A stretch of DNA of 64,000 nucleotides from UBA1794 sp031552405 (GTDB taxonomy: Bacteria > Bacteroidota > Bacteroidia > Bacteroidales > Bacteroidaceae): assembly GCA_031552405.1 (NCBI GenBank), contig JAVBMN010000035.1, positions 32,846 to 96,845 of the forward strand, written 5' to 3'. Below are positions 44,195-52,867 of the stretch, one piece after another. A model generated the notes under the pieces. That model was not told the DNA's origin, searched no databases, and worked only from the letters and a program-made list of their open reading frames with translations. The first letter of the stretch is position 1. Every line of letters begins with the position of its first letter. Position numbers and translations under genes: made by a program.

Positions 44195-46597
44195 TTATTC
44201 GGTTTTCAGAACGGAAGCGGGTTGTACACGGATGGCTTTGCGTATTTGCAGAGTCACAGACAGGAAGACGATTCCGGCAGTCAGCACGAATACTAACACA
44301 AACCAGCCGAAGCCAAAGGATGTATGATACGTAAATGTATTCAGCCACAATTGCAGCGCGTAATAGGCCAAGGGGAAGGCTATCAGGTTTCCTACTGCAA
44401 CCAGTACGAGGTATTCCCTGAGGAAGAGGTAGAGAATATTCCGGTACAAGGCGCCATTCACCTTGCGGATGGCTATCTCCTTGCGGCGCTGTTCTGTGGA
44501 GAGGGCTACGAGGGCATAGATGCCTGAGGAAGCAATCAGGATGGAGCATAACGAGAAGAGGGAGAAAATCAGGAACAAAATTTCTTCCGGACGATTGAAG
44601 GCACGGAGCAGCTCGGTGAGTGGTTGGTAGTTCTCGCTTTCCTTTACCTCTCCCCGGTCAAAGGGCTGCATGGCTTGCCGCAGGGCAGGGAGGATGCTAT
44701 CCTCTTGTCCGGGTGATGCCATTACATAAAGATAGCGGAAAGGGGTGTATTGTATGGTTTCTTTGTCGGGTATCGTAAAAAATATCTTCCGTACCGGGAA
44801 ACGCAGAGGGGCATAGTGGTAATCTGCAATAATTCCGGCTATTCGTTCTGAAGAATTACCGACCGGGCGTTCCAATAAATGATCCATTCCCAGTTGATGG
44901 GCACCAGTTTCATTCACCACATAAGAGTGTACCCCATCATCTTTTAATTCACTGCCTTCCAGAAAACGCATGCCGAAGAAGGAAAAGAAGTTTTCTTCCA
45001 CATACAACAGGTTATCTTCTTCTTGTTCTTGTTTGACCTTCTCGCGGTCGCGTCCTTCTATGCGGACGATCCCAATATTCTCGAACATACCATCCCCTTT
45101 GAGCAGGGATTCACACAACAGAGTGACATCCTTTACGCCTGGCACTTGCAGTAGTGCTTGTTTTGCGGCCTTTGCGTCTACCTCCCAACAGGTATTGGAA
45201 CCAAGGTCGATCTGTATAATGTGTTCCGGACGGATACCTTTGTCACAGGTATGCAGATAATAAAGTTGTGTGTAAAGAGCCAGAGAAATAAGCAGGAAAA
45301 GGCTGCTTACGGCAATCTGGCCTGTCACCAGGATGCGACGTGACAGGATGGCGGCATCCTGCTTGCCCACTTTCCTGCCTTGTTTGAGTAATAATACAAT
45401 GAGCAGTGTACATACTACTACATACATTCCTAATAGTATAGATTCCCGTACAAGACTGTGTAGCAAGAGGGAGGAGTATTCCATTGTCCGTTTTACGTAT
45501 TGTACGAAGAGCCATTCCTGTAGTGCGGAAAATTCCGCAAAGAATGGGAATAACAACTCCATCCATAGCCACGATAGTATCCAAGCAGCAGCCACAGGAG
45601 CCAGTAATTCCACAAGACCTTTTGTAAGGAGCGAAGTCGTTTTCGCTCCTATGCTTCGGTAGGTCAGGAGTCCCTTTTGCCTGCGTTGCTGCATGGCGAT
45701 GAATAGAACCAGATTATTCATCAGGGCTACAAGCAGAAGTGCCAGTCCTGTGTAATACAGGATGTAGATATTTTGGAAACGTTCTTCTAATTGGTAGTTA
45801 CATTTCAGATGCACTTCGGGTAATGATCTTAACCGGAAGCTCCATAACCCGGAATAATCTACACCGTATGGGTCGTGTGATACGCTTTTGTGTATAGTTA
45901 TTTTTTCGGAAAAGGCTGTAACATCAGCTTCTTCCCGGAGTTGAATGTAACAGGTACTCCGTTTCCGGTTATTGGTAATACCTGAAGGACCCAGGATTAG
46001 GATGTCAAAGATCAATTCCGTATTTCCCGGATAGTTCTCCATCACAGCCGCTACTTTTACTTTCTGTTCACCTCGGCTGTTAGGGTTCAGGACCAAGGTT
46101 TTTCCGGTGCAGTCAGTCTCTCCGAAAAGTCGTTCAGCCAAAGAACGGCATAGTACTGCATACTCATAATTATAGGGGGCGTTTTTCAAGGTTCCGGCCA
46201 GCAACTCCATCCGGAATATGGAGCTGAATGCACTGTCTATCAATAAACTGTTGACCGGAATTTCCGTTTCGTTATGCTGTATAAGTCCTCCGCCACGATT
46301 TACAAACGTACAGTTCTTAACTTCGGGTAGTGTGGTGAATATTTGGGCATCCGCTCCGTGTAGTTGATTCAGCTCAGCCTGGCGTCCTTTTTGATCTTTG
46401 AATAAACCGAGGGTAGTAATGGCAAAGGTGTGTGAGGAATCCGGGTGAAAGTCATCAAAATGATGCTCCCAATACAACCAATAGCTCCCCAGGGAGAAAG
46501 CCATTAGTCCTACGGATAATGCCAATATGTTCAGTACGCTTTGTACGCGGTAGCGTTGCAAAGTGCGGAGTGATATTTTAAGGTAATGAAGAAACAT
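44195..46597 (-). CDS. ABC exporter permease 1 (two FtsX domains, most divergent)
   Basis: The first permease of the array and the most divergent: 800 residues, starting MFLHYLKISLRTLQRYRVQS and ending QPASVLKTE. The first coupling segment is QRRQKGLLTYRSIGAK, without the usual E-x-A-x-R core, whereas the second keeps EQRRKEIAIRKVNGAL. Spans are at about 21-41, three between 285 and 405, one near 425 and three between 680 and 790. It begins 46 nt after the adaptor gene, the largest gap in the operon apart from the promoter region, and no internal promoter was recognised there. Confidence 0.9.
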   Translation of the reverse strand: MFLHYLKISLRTLQRYRVQSVLNILALSVGLMAFSLGSYWLYWEHHFDDFHPDSSHTFAITTLGLFKDQKGRQAELNQLHGADAQIFTTLPEVKNCTFVNRGGGLIQHNETEIPVNSLLIDSAFSSIFRMELLAGTLKNAPYNYEYAVLCRSLAERLFGETDCTGKTLVLNPNSRGEQKVKVAAVMENYPGNTELIFDILILGPSGITNNRKRSTCYIQLREEADVTAFSEKITIHKSVSHDPYGVDYSGLWSFRLRSLPEVHLKCNYQLEERFQNIYILYYTGLALLLVALMNNLVLFIAMQQRRQKGLLTYRSIGAKTTSLLTKGLVELLAPVAAAWILSWLWMELLFPFFAEFSALQEWLFVQYVKRTMEYSSLLLHSLVRESILLGMYVVVCTLLIVLLLKQGRKVGKQDAAILSRRILVTGQIAVSSLFLLISLALYTQLYYLHTCDKGIRPEHIIQIDLGSNTCWEVDAKAAKQALLQVPGVKDVTLLCESLLKGDGMFENIGIVRIEGRDREKVKQEQEEDNLLYVEENFFSFFGMRFLEGSELKDDGVHSYVVNETGAHQLGMDHLLERPVGNSSERIAGIIADYHYAPLRFPVRKIFFTIPDKETIQYTPFRYLYVMASPGQEDSILPALRQAMQPFDRGEVKESENYQPLTELLRAFNRPEEILFLIFSLFSLCSILIASSGIYALVALSTEQRRKEIAIRKVNGALYRNILYLFLREYLVLVAVGNLIAFPLAYYALQLWLNTFTYHTSFGFGWFVLVFVLTAGIVFLSVTLQIRKAIRVQPASVLKTE

Positions 46598-46643
46598 CTT
46601 TATAAATACTTATATATAACGCAAAATTGAAGGGCAATAATGC

Positions 46644-47894
46644 TTAGTTCAGTATTAATTCTTCCGCCTCGCCAAAGGAATTGTACCCAGTGGTGAGAAC
46701 CCGGTCACCAGGTGAGAGGCCTTCCAGTACCTCGTACTGCCGGGGATTTTGGCGGCCGATGGAAATGGGCACCCGTACGGCACGGGTACCGGAGGCATCT
46801 ACCTTATAGATCCAGCGACCTCCGGTGGCTTGGTAGAAGTCGCCCCGGGGGATGACTACCGCCTGTTCCGGCTGGCCCAGCTCCACTTGTACACGGTAGC
46901 TCTTCCCGATGCGGATGTTCTCGGGGGTGGTGCCCGTGAAGACCAGATCGACATCAAACGTCCGGTCTTTCACTTCGGGCAGCACTTTCGTGATTTTCAA
47001 AGCATAGCGGTTATTCTGATAAAGGATGGAGGCGGGCAGGCCGGTGGTAATCCGGTCTATGTAGTATTCACTCAGGGAGGTATGTACTTTGAACTGGTCG
47101 AGCACCTTGATCTCGGCGATTCCCTCGTTGGAGCCTATCTGCTGGCCGGGAGTCACACGTACAAAACTCAGCTGACCGTTGTAGGGTGCGCGCACCACGA
47201 GGTCATCCTTCCGCTCCAGGGAGCGGGCGTATTTCTTCTCTTCGCGTTGGCGGTCGCCTTGCAGCAGGTCGCGGCGCAGCACGGCCATGGCGGAATCCTG
47301 GCGCAGGCGCTTGCGCTCCAGTGCGGCAGAGCTGTGTTTGAACTCGTACTCATCCTGCGATACTTCCAGCTCGGCTTTGCTCTTGATGCCCATGCGAAAC
47401 TCTTCGCGATCCAGGGCATTGCTTTTTTGCAGGCGCGCCAGCTCGTAGTCGGTTTGCAGAGCCTGCTTTTGCAGGAGCAGGCGACTTTGATCCATCTCTA
47501 TTTCCTTTTCGCGGTAGGTGAGGAGTTGTTTCTCCCATTCATCGCGCTGGTCGCTCAGGGTGCGCATCAGTTCAGGGTTTTCCAATAGTAGGATGGTATC
47601 GCCCTTGGACAGCATGCTGCCCTCCTCAGCTACGATGCGTAGCACGGAACCGGCCTCGCGGGAGTTTACCTTGATGGTGAGGATGGGTTGTACCAGGCCT
47701 TCTACATCAATGTATTCCATAAACTTATCGCTCTTCACTTCCTCTACGCGGCAGCTTTCTTTCTCAATGCGCAATTTGCGGGGGCCTGCGGCTTGCAGTA
47801 ATGCCCAGGTCAGGATGCCCAGCAGGCAGATGCCGCCCAGCAGGGGATAGAGGTAGCGCAGGTACCAGGGTTTCTTTTTAAGTGGTATATCCAT
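46644..47894 (-). CDS. HlyD/MacA-like periplasmic adaptor subunit
   Basis: The 416-residue membrane-fusion protein has an N-terminal membrane anchor (about 15-36), a lipoyl-like half-motif around VNSREAGSVLRIVAEEGSML (76-95), a long coiled coil (about 107-230, rich in Glu, Arg, Lys and Gln), the second lipoyl half RAPYNGQLSFVRVTPGQQIG (235-254) and beta-barrel and membrane-proximal domains to the end. Adaptors of this type join an inner-membrane pump to a TolC-like channel. It lies 6 nt after the tolC-like gene and 46 nt before permease 1; with the single ATPase this completes a tripartite pump. Confidence 0.92.
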   Translation of the reverse strand: MDIPLKKKPWYLRYLYPLLGGICLLGILTWALLQAAGPRKLRIEKESCRVEEVKSDKFMEYIDVEGLVQPILTIKVNSREAGSVLRIVAEEGSMLSKGDTILLLENPELMRTLSDQRDEWEKQLLTYREKEIEMDQSRLLLQKQALQTDYELARLQKSNALDREEFRMGIKSKAELEVSQDEYEFKHSSAALERKRLRQDSAMAVLRRDLLQGDRQREEKKYARSLERKDDLVVRAPYNGQLSFVRVTPGQQIGSNEGIAEIKVLDQFKVHTSLSEYYIDRITTGLPASILYQNNRYALKITKVLPEVKDRTFDVDLVFTGTTPENIRIGKSYRVQVELGQPEQAVVIPRGDFYQATGGRWIYKVDASGTRAVRVPISIGRQNPRQYEVLEGLSPGDRVLTTGYNSFGEAEELILN

Positions 47895-47900
47895 AGTGAG

Positions 47901-49373
47901 TTACATTTCAAAGTGAATAACATCCGCCAGCTCCATGCCGCGCTCGAAATCGTATTGCGTAATGCTGCGCAGTATGTAGTACAGACTCCAGTAGGTGCTC
48001 AGGGCGCTGATGTAGTTGCGGCGCGCGGCGTCCTTTTCGGTAATGGCGGAGTTGAGGTCGAGAATGGTAGACTTGCCTAGCACGTACAGCCTGCGTGCTA
48101 CATCGAATCGACGTGCAGCGGTGTGGTCGGTCTTTGTGGCTACCCTTACGCGCTGGCTTTGCAGGTTAAACTGTTTCACGGTATTGTGTACATTCAGGCG
48201 GAAGTCGTTCATCCTTTGCTCGTTCTGTGTGTTGGTCAGGTCCAGGTTGGACTGTGCCACGCGTACTCTGCCCTTGCCGCGCCCCCAGTCCAGCAGGGGG
48301 AAGGAGAGGCTGAGGCTTACGTACTGCTGATCCAACAGGTTGTGGTAGGAGTCGCGAAAGTCATCCGCTGTTTGGGAGAGGCCGAACTTCATGTACAGGT
48401 CTGCCTTTAGTGAAGAGGAGGCCTTGGCAGAGGCCAGGCTGCTTTCGCTTTCCAGCTGGCGGCGCTTCAGTTGTTCTATGTCGGGGCTGTGGGCCAGAGC
48501 CAGTTCCAGGGCTTTGTCGGGCTGTACCTCGAAGGCGGGTACGGAATCATCGGGTAGTACGGTTACTACACAATCGTGCGGCAATCCCAAGAAGGTGAGC
48601 AGTTGCTGGCGGGCATCGTCTACTTGCATCCCGGCGTTCAGGCGGTTGGTTTCTTCGGTTAGCTTGTTCAGCTCCAGTTGCAACATTTCGTTCTCGGTAA
48701 TGGTACCTATATTATAACGCCCGGCGGCGTAATGGTGCAGCGTGTCGGCGGTGGCGTAGTTGGAATTGGCTATGTCCAGGTTGGTCTGTGCGGCTGCCAG
48801 TGAGAAGAACAGGCCTCCGGCACGGGCCGATACCAGTTCTACTGTTTCTGCATACGCCTTGCGGGCTTCGCGGTAGCGCACCGGCTCAATGCGGCGGTCC
48901 CACTTCAGGTAGTTGTATCCGAAGAGCGACTGCTTATATCCAATGGTAAAGGGGGTAGTATTGTAAGAGCTGGTTTTGCTTTCCAATATATCTATGCGCT
49001 GTGTGGCGCTTGTAATGAAGAAATATCCTCCGGTAAAGGCTACATTTTGCTGGATGTCAAGGGTGAGGTTTGTTTTGAGCTCGTTCTGTCGTTTGAATGC
49101 CTGAGTACCATCCGGCTGGGGAATGCTGTTGATTTCCCGGTTCAGATTGGGGCTGGAATACAGGGTTACGGAGGGTTTGTAGTTGGCCTGGTAGAAGCGG
49201 TAGTTCCAGTAGGCTGCGCGCAGTGTATGTCGGGCGGCTTCGGCTTCGGGCGAGTGCGCCTGAGCACGACGGATGGTTTCCGTCAGACTCAGTTTGAGTT
49301 GCTCCTGCGCCAGGAGGGGGGTGAGGCACAGGATGAGGTATATTATGCAGTATGTACTGATTCTTTTTCGCAT
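47901..49373 (-). CDS. TolC-family outer-membrane channel
   Basis: The ATG at 49373 (MRKRISTYCIIYLIL) gives 490 residues with a signal peptide to about residue 22 (LLAQEQ). A longer open frame to 49499 exists but contains the predicted promoter and enhancer sites, so it is rejected. The sequence has the doubled OEP layout: LSLTETIRRAQAHSPEAEAA near the start and the repeat KALELALAHSPDIEQLKRRQ in the middle, each followed by long helices with IANSNYATADTLHHYAAGRY and VAQSNLDLTNTQNEQ. It is the first gene of the operon and should form the exit duct for whatever the permeases deliver. Confidence 0.92.
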   Translation of the reverse strand: MRKRISTYCIIYLILCLTPLLAQEQLKLSLTETIRRAQAHSPEAEAARHTLRAAYWNYRFYQANYKPSVTLYSSPNLNREINSIPQPDGTQAFKRQNELKTNLTLDIQQNVAFTGGYFFITSATQRIDILESKTSSYNTTPFTIGYKQSLFGYNYLKWDRRIEPVRYREARKAYAETVELVSARAGGLFFSLAAAQTNLDIANSNYATADTLHHYAAGRYNIGTITENEMLQLELNKLTEETNRLNAGMQVDDARQQLLTFLGLPHDCVVTVLPDDSVPAFEVQPDKALELALAHSPDIEQLKRRQLESESSLASAKASSSLKADLYMKFGLSQTADDFRDSYHNLLDQQYVSLSLSFPLLDWGRGKGRVRVAQSNLDLTNTQNEQRMNDFRLNVHNTVKQFNLQSQRVRVATKTDHTAARRFDVARRLYVLGKSTILDLNSAITEKDAARRNYISALSTYWSLYYILRSITQYDFERGMELADVIHFEM

Positions 49374-49399
49374 GAGGCGGATTGTTTGCGAATAAGAAT

Positions 49400-49414
49400 A
49401 CAAATGTTGTGCCA
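49400..49414 (-). promoter_or_regulatory. Sigma-54 type promoter of the exporter operon
   Basis: On the minus strand TGGCACAACATTTGT matches the -24/-12 consensus TGGCAC-N5-TTGC at every fixed position but the last (T for C). It lies 27 nt before the tolC-like ATG, placing the transcription start about 12-16 nt before the coding region. Confidence 0.7.
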
Positions 49415-49472
49415 GTAAATATAATATATTGATTGTTAGTGTATTGAATGTGTTTTTGCATTGCTTTTTAGC

Positions 49473-49507
49473 GTGCGAAAACGCACAGCGCACGTGCATT
49501 AGCGCAC
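49473..49507 (-). promoter_or_regulatory. Twin enhancer-like sites GTGCR-N4-CGCAC
   Basis: Two 14-bp dyads, GTGCGAAAACGCAC (49473-49486) and GTGCATTAGCGCAC (49494-49507), have centres 21 bp apart, two helical turns, and lie about 75-100 bp upstream of the -12 element. This is the expected arrangement for an NtrC-type activator. The region 49374-49579 also separates the exporter operon from the divergent glycoside hydrolase gene. Confidence 0.55.
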
Positions 49508-49579
49508 ATTTTTCAGAGGAACCTCTTGCATAGGTGCATAAATAGTGCGAATATTGCAGATGCTAAACGTGTATATAGT

Positions 49580-52500
49580 ATGGTAATGAGTCTTAAAGTC
49601 AACCCAGAAAATAACCAAAGGTCAGCTTTGGTTTATAAACTCTGTTTCATAATCCTCATTGCGGTTTGGGGGTATAGTGCCTCTCTGGCTGCTCAGGTGA
49701 GCATAAAGGAAGTATCAGGAAAATGTATTGCAGAAACAGAAACGGAGAAACGTATTAAGGGGCTTAACCACACGCTTCTTCTTAAGAAAACGGATGGAGA
49801 TTTTCAGGTACAGATCAGCGATGGGAAAGATAAACTCTTTTATCAGGATTGCCCTGCACAGATTACTGTTCGCAGTAATGATACGTTGTCTGCCGGTAAT
49901 TATGCAGAGGAAAGCTTCTCTCAGGCTTATCATTCTGTAACTCGGGAGAAGTATGGTTTCCGTGCAGTCGCCCGGGTAAAGTCGGGAAACGGTTCAGTCT
50001 TTACGGTAGAAGATAAGTATACCTTACTGACGGACGATGTTTTCGTTATATATAGGGATGTGACGGTGAACCGCGCAGGAACGGGGGATGCAGGTTTTGC
50101 CAGTACAGTATCCTTCCTCCCGAAACAGAGTTCGGCTTCTCAAGAGGATTATGAGTATTTTATACCTTCCATTTTATACCGGAATACATCGGAAGTGCGG
50201 GAAACATCCATTGGGGCAGATCTTAACGTGGACCGGATGTATGTGAAAGAAACGCGATCCGGATTGCCCTTGGCCATGTTGCGCGAAAAGGCATCCGGCA
50301 ATACGTTGACCCTAATGCACTATAAGCCCCTCATTGATGTGAAAAATAATCCGGGTGGAGGCGTTCCCGGAGAGGTGAATGATGAATTGCAATACGGATC
50401 AATCGGCTATAGCATACAGCCAATACTTTCAGTAGATTTCTGTTATCCCTGTGCGGAGGGCCCCCGAACCTATGACGTTGCCAGGCGAAAGGGAAGCCCA
50501 CCCTCAGTATGGTCCAAGCGATATCATCAGGTCAGAGAAGGCAATCAGCATAATTATGCCATAGCTTTGCTTCCTGACAAGAATAATACTTACCAGGAAG
50601 CAATGATCACTTCTTTCCGCACCGCCTTTAGTGTGGAAAATCCTGAAATAGTACTGATGGATATGAGTGCGATTTATGATCAAAACATGGACCTGTTCAA
50701 GGCTGAATATCGGGAATATGGTACAGGTGCGGTACAATCAGCCGGATTACCCTGGTCGCTTGACCTGCCGGGTGGCGCCAATCGTGAGGGTGTTTCCTTT
50801 CAGATGGGTTTTGTAGGGCAGCAAATGGCCGTGGGCTACCACATGTACCGGTACGGCCTGGACAATAAGGACGCGGAAACCCGGCGTAAAGGGAAGGCGA
50901 TGGTGGACTTCTGGGTATCCGACGCCATTATGAATACTTACTTCCCTACCGTATGGTGGGACCCTGCCAATAATGAAACAGCTGGACAAAGAAGAGATTA
51001 TCCCAGCTTTCTGCGCTGTTTTGTAGACGGTATGGAAGGCCTGCTTGATGCCTGCCGTATATCCGCAGCATACGGTGAGTCTCAAAAAAAGTGGGATGAG
51101 GCGCTGAGGCGGGTAGCCTCCCATCTGGTGGAGAAGCAGAATGAAGACGGCTCCTTTTACCGCGCCTACAAAACCAATGGAGAGGTTGAAACCGGTGGCG
51201 ACAGGAACACGCGCGGAACATCCAAACTGAACACCCCCCTGACCGTACGCTTTCTGGTAAAAATGCATGAGCATACGGGCGAGGAAAAATACAAGGAAGC
51301 AGCCATACGGGCGGCCGATTTTTCCTACAACGAGCTTTACCTGAAGTTGGGAAAGTATGTAGGCGGAACGCCTGATAACCCCAATACCGTGGATAAGGAA
51401 GCAGCCATCTATGCCCTTTACTGTTTTAATGCCGCACATACCCTTACGGGAGATGCAAAATACCTGAAAGCTGCTGAGCATGCTGCATGTTCGGCCATGA
51501 GCTGGACGTATTGCTATGACTTTGCCATACCCAACCGCAATGAAGAGGATGCAAGAAAGAATCCCTTCACCAAAGGCGGCATAGTAGGATTCTCAATCAT
51601 AGCCACAGGCCATTCCGGAGCGGATAACTTCATTTCATACATGTTTTATGAAATGTATACACTCTATGTAAAGACAGGGAATGCACACTATCTTCACATG
51701 GCCCGGCTGTTACAGAACAATACGAAATCAAATACCGACTTTGATGGAAGGATGGGTTATAAATACCGCGCCTTCATGCCCGAAGCTACCAATGTGGCTG
51801 ATCTGGCCTTCCGCTCGGTATCCGTGTGGCTACCCTGGGCCAGTATCGCAAACATTGAACCCATCATTCATCTGGAAGAAGCATTCGGACAGAAGGATAT
51901 TTCCCGGATCAATGAATCACTGCCCCAGCTAAGGGCAAGGCTGGAGCAGTATGGTGCGGGTGGAAATCCTCTTAAACGATCTGTACAAGAAATCCGCAAG
52001 GTGCCGCTCGGCGATCCGTTTATCTTGCTGCATGAGAATGTATACTATGCGTATGGTACTCACAGTGAAAACGGTATTGCGGTATATACCTCTACTGATC
52101 TGAAAAGTTGGAAGGCGGCTCCGGATTTGGCACTGGATAAAAAAGATGTATGGGGCGGAAGATGGTTCTGGGCTCCGGAAGTATATGCCGTCAATAAGAA
52201 ATTCTATATGTATTATAGTGGCAATGAACATATTTGTGTGGCTACGAGCGACAGCCCTTTGGGCCCTTTTGTACAAGTGGAAAAGAAACCGATGATAGCC
52301 GATGAGAAATGCATTGACAATTCGTTATTCATTGACAAAGGAAAAGCTTATCTGTATTTTGATCGTTTTAATGACGGATTGAATATTTGGGTGGCCCAGC
52401 TGGAAGATAACCTGACAGACATTAAGCCCGGAAGCATGAAACCCTGTATCCATGTGTCCCAGCAATGGGAAACAGTGTGGCCAAGAGTAAACGAAGGCCC

Positions 52501-52849
52501 GTTTGTTATCAAACACAAGGGCACCTATTACATGACCTATTCCGGTAACAGTTATGAAAGTCCGTTTTATGGAATTGGCTTTGCAATCGCTCCTTCCCCC
52601 TCCGGCCCCTGGACCAAATATGAAAACAATCCCATCCTGCAGAAACCCGGTGATTTGGCAGGCGTAGGGCACAGCGCCCTATTTACAGATAAGAAAGGGG
52701 AGTTGCGCATTGTGTTTCATGCCCATCACAGTCAAACCAGTATTCATCCGCGCGCCATGTACATCAGTACGGTCCGTTTCCAGAAGGAGGGTAATAAAAC
52801 CGTTATGGTGATTGATCCGGCTTACGAAACACCGGTATTAATAGACTGA
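49580..52849 (+). CDS. Secreted bimodular glycoside hydrolase (alpha-helical module plus GH43)
   Basis: Start at the ATG at 49580 (MVMSLKVNPENNQ) gives 1089 residues with a signal peptide ending near SLAAQ (about 38); the open frame upstream to 49526 adds 18 residues before it and is rejected. The C-terminal 280 residues are a GH43-like five-bladed propeller: candidate catalytic base D812 in LGDPFILL, pKa-setting D913 in CIDNSLFID, and acid E972 in VNEGPFVIKHKG, with WAPEVY between. The first 760 residues are a beta-rich domain followed by a helical-toroid module (for example GMEGLLDACRISAAYG, ASHLVEKQNEDGSFYRAY) similar in type to six-hairpin glycosidases. Pentose-containing glycans are the usual GH43 targets; the real substrate is not readable. 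The gene is alone and divergent from the exporter. Confidence 0.85.
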   Translation: MVMSLKVNPENNQRSALVYKLCFIILIAVWGYSASLAAQVSIKEVSGKCIAETETEKRIKGLNHTLLLKKTDGDFQVQISDGKDKLFYQDCPAQITVRSNDTLSAGNYAEESFSQAYHSVTREKYGFRAVARVKSGNGSVFTVEDKYTLLTDDVFVIYRDVTVNRAGTGDAGFASTVSFLPKQSSASQEDYEYFIPSILYRNTSEVRETSIGADLNVDRMYVKETRSGLPLAMLREKASGNTLTLMHYKPLIDVKNNPGGGVPGEVNDELQYGSIGYSIQPILSVDFCYPCAEGPRTYDVARRKGSPPSVWSKRYHQVREGNQHNYAIALLPDKNNTYQEAMITSFRTAFSVENPEIVLMDMSAIYDQNMDLFKAEYREYGTGAVQSAGLPWSLDLPGGANREGVSFQMGFVGQQMAVGYHMYRYGLDNKDAETRRKGKAMVDFWVSDAIMNTYFPTVWWDPANNETAGQRRDYPSFLRCFVDGMEGLLDACRISAAYGESQKKWDEALRRVASHLVEKQNEDGSFYRAYKTNGEVETGGDRNTRGTSKLNTPLTVRFLVKMHEHTGEEKYKEAAIRAADFSYNELYLKLGKYVGGTPDNPNTVDKEAAIYALYCFNAAHTLTGDAKYLKAAEHAACSAMSWTYCYDFAIPNRNEEDARKNPFTKGGIVGFSIIATGHSGADNFISYMFYEMYTLYVKTGNAHYLHMARLLQNNTKSNTDFDGRMGYKYRAFMPEATNVADLAFRSVSVWLPWASIANIEPIIHLEEAFGQKDISRINESLPQLRARLEQYGAGGNPLKRSVQEIRKVPLGDPFILLHENVYYAYGTHSENGIAVYTSTDLKSWKAAPDLALDKKDVWGGRWFWAPEVYAVNKKFYMYYSGNEHICVATSDSPLGPFVQVEKKPMIADEKCIDNSLFIDKGKAYLYFDRFNDGLNIWVAQLEDNLTDIKPGSMKPCIHVSQQWETVWPRVNEGPFVIKHKGTYYMTYSGNSYESPFYGIGFAIAPSPSGPWTKYENNPILQKPGDLAGVGHSALFTDKKGELRIVFHAHHSQTSIHPRAMYISTVRFQKEGNKTVMVIDPAYETPVLID

Positions 52850-52867
52850 ATGATGAATTCTTAGAAG

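Larger units (their letters stand above)
20511..46597 (-). repeat. Tandem array of eleven paralogous permease genes
   Basis: Start codons of successive permeases are 2336, 2340, 2352, 2364, 2352, 2353, 2425, 2422, 2412 and 2415 bp apart, reading from the promoter-distal end. Gaps between genes are 0-16 nt. The copies share long DNA identities at their 5' ends and at the coupling-helix segments but diverge in periplasmic regions, so this is a true gene family and not a sequence duplication artefact. Confidence 0.92.

Noticed and set aside
20511..46597. Assembly or copying artefact as the source of eleven similar genes
   Set aside because: Copies differ in length and throughout their periplasmic regions, and all eleven frames are intact.
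49374..49499. 42-codon N-terminal extension of the tolC-like gene
   Set aside because: It contains the sigma-54-type promoter and one enhancer-like site, and the signal peptide begins exactly at the later ATG.
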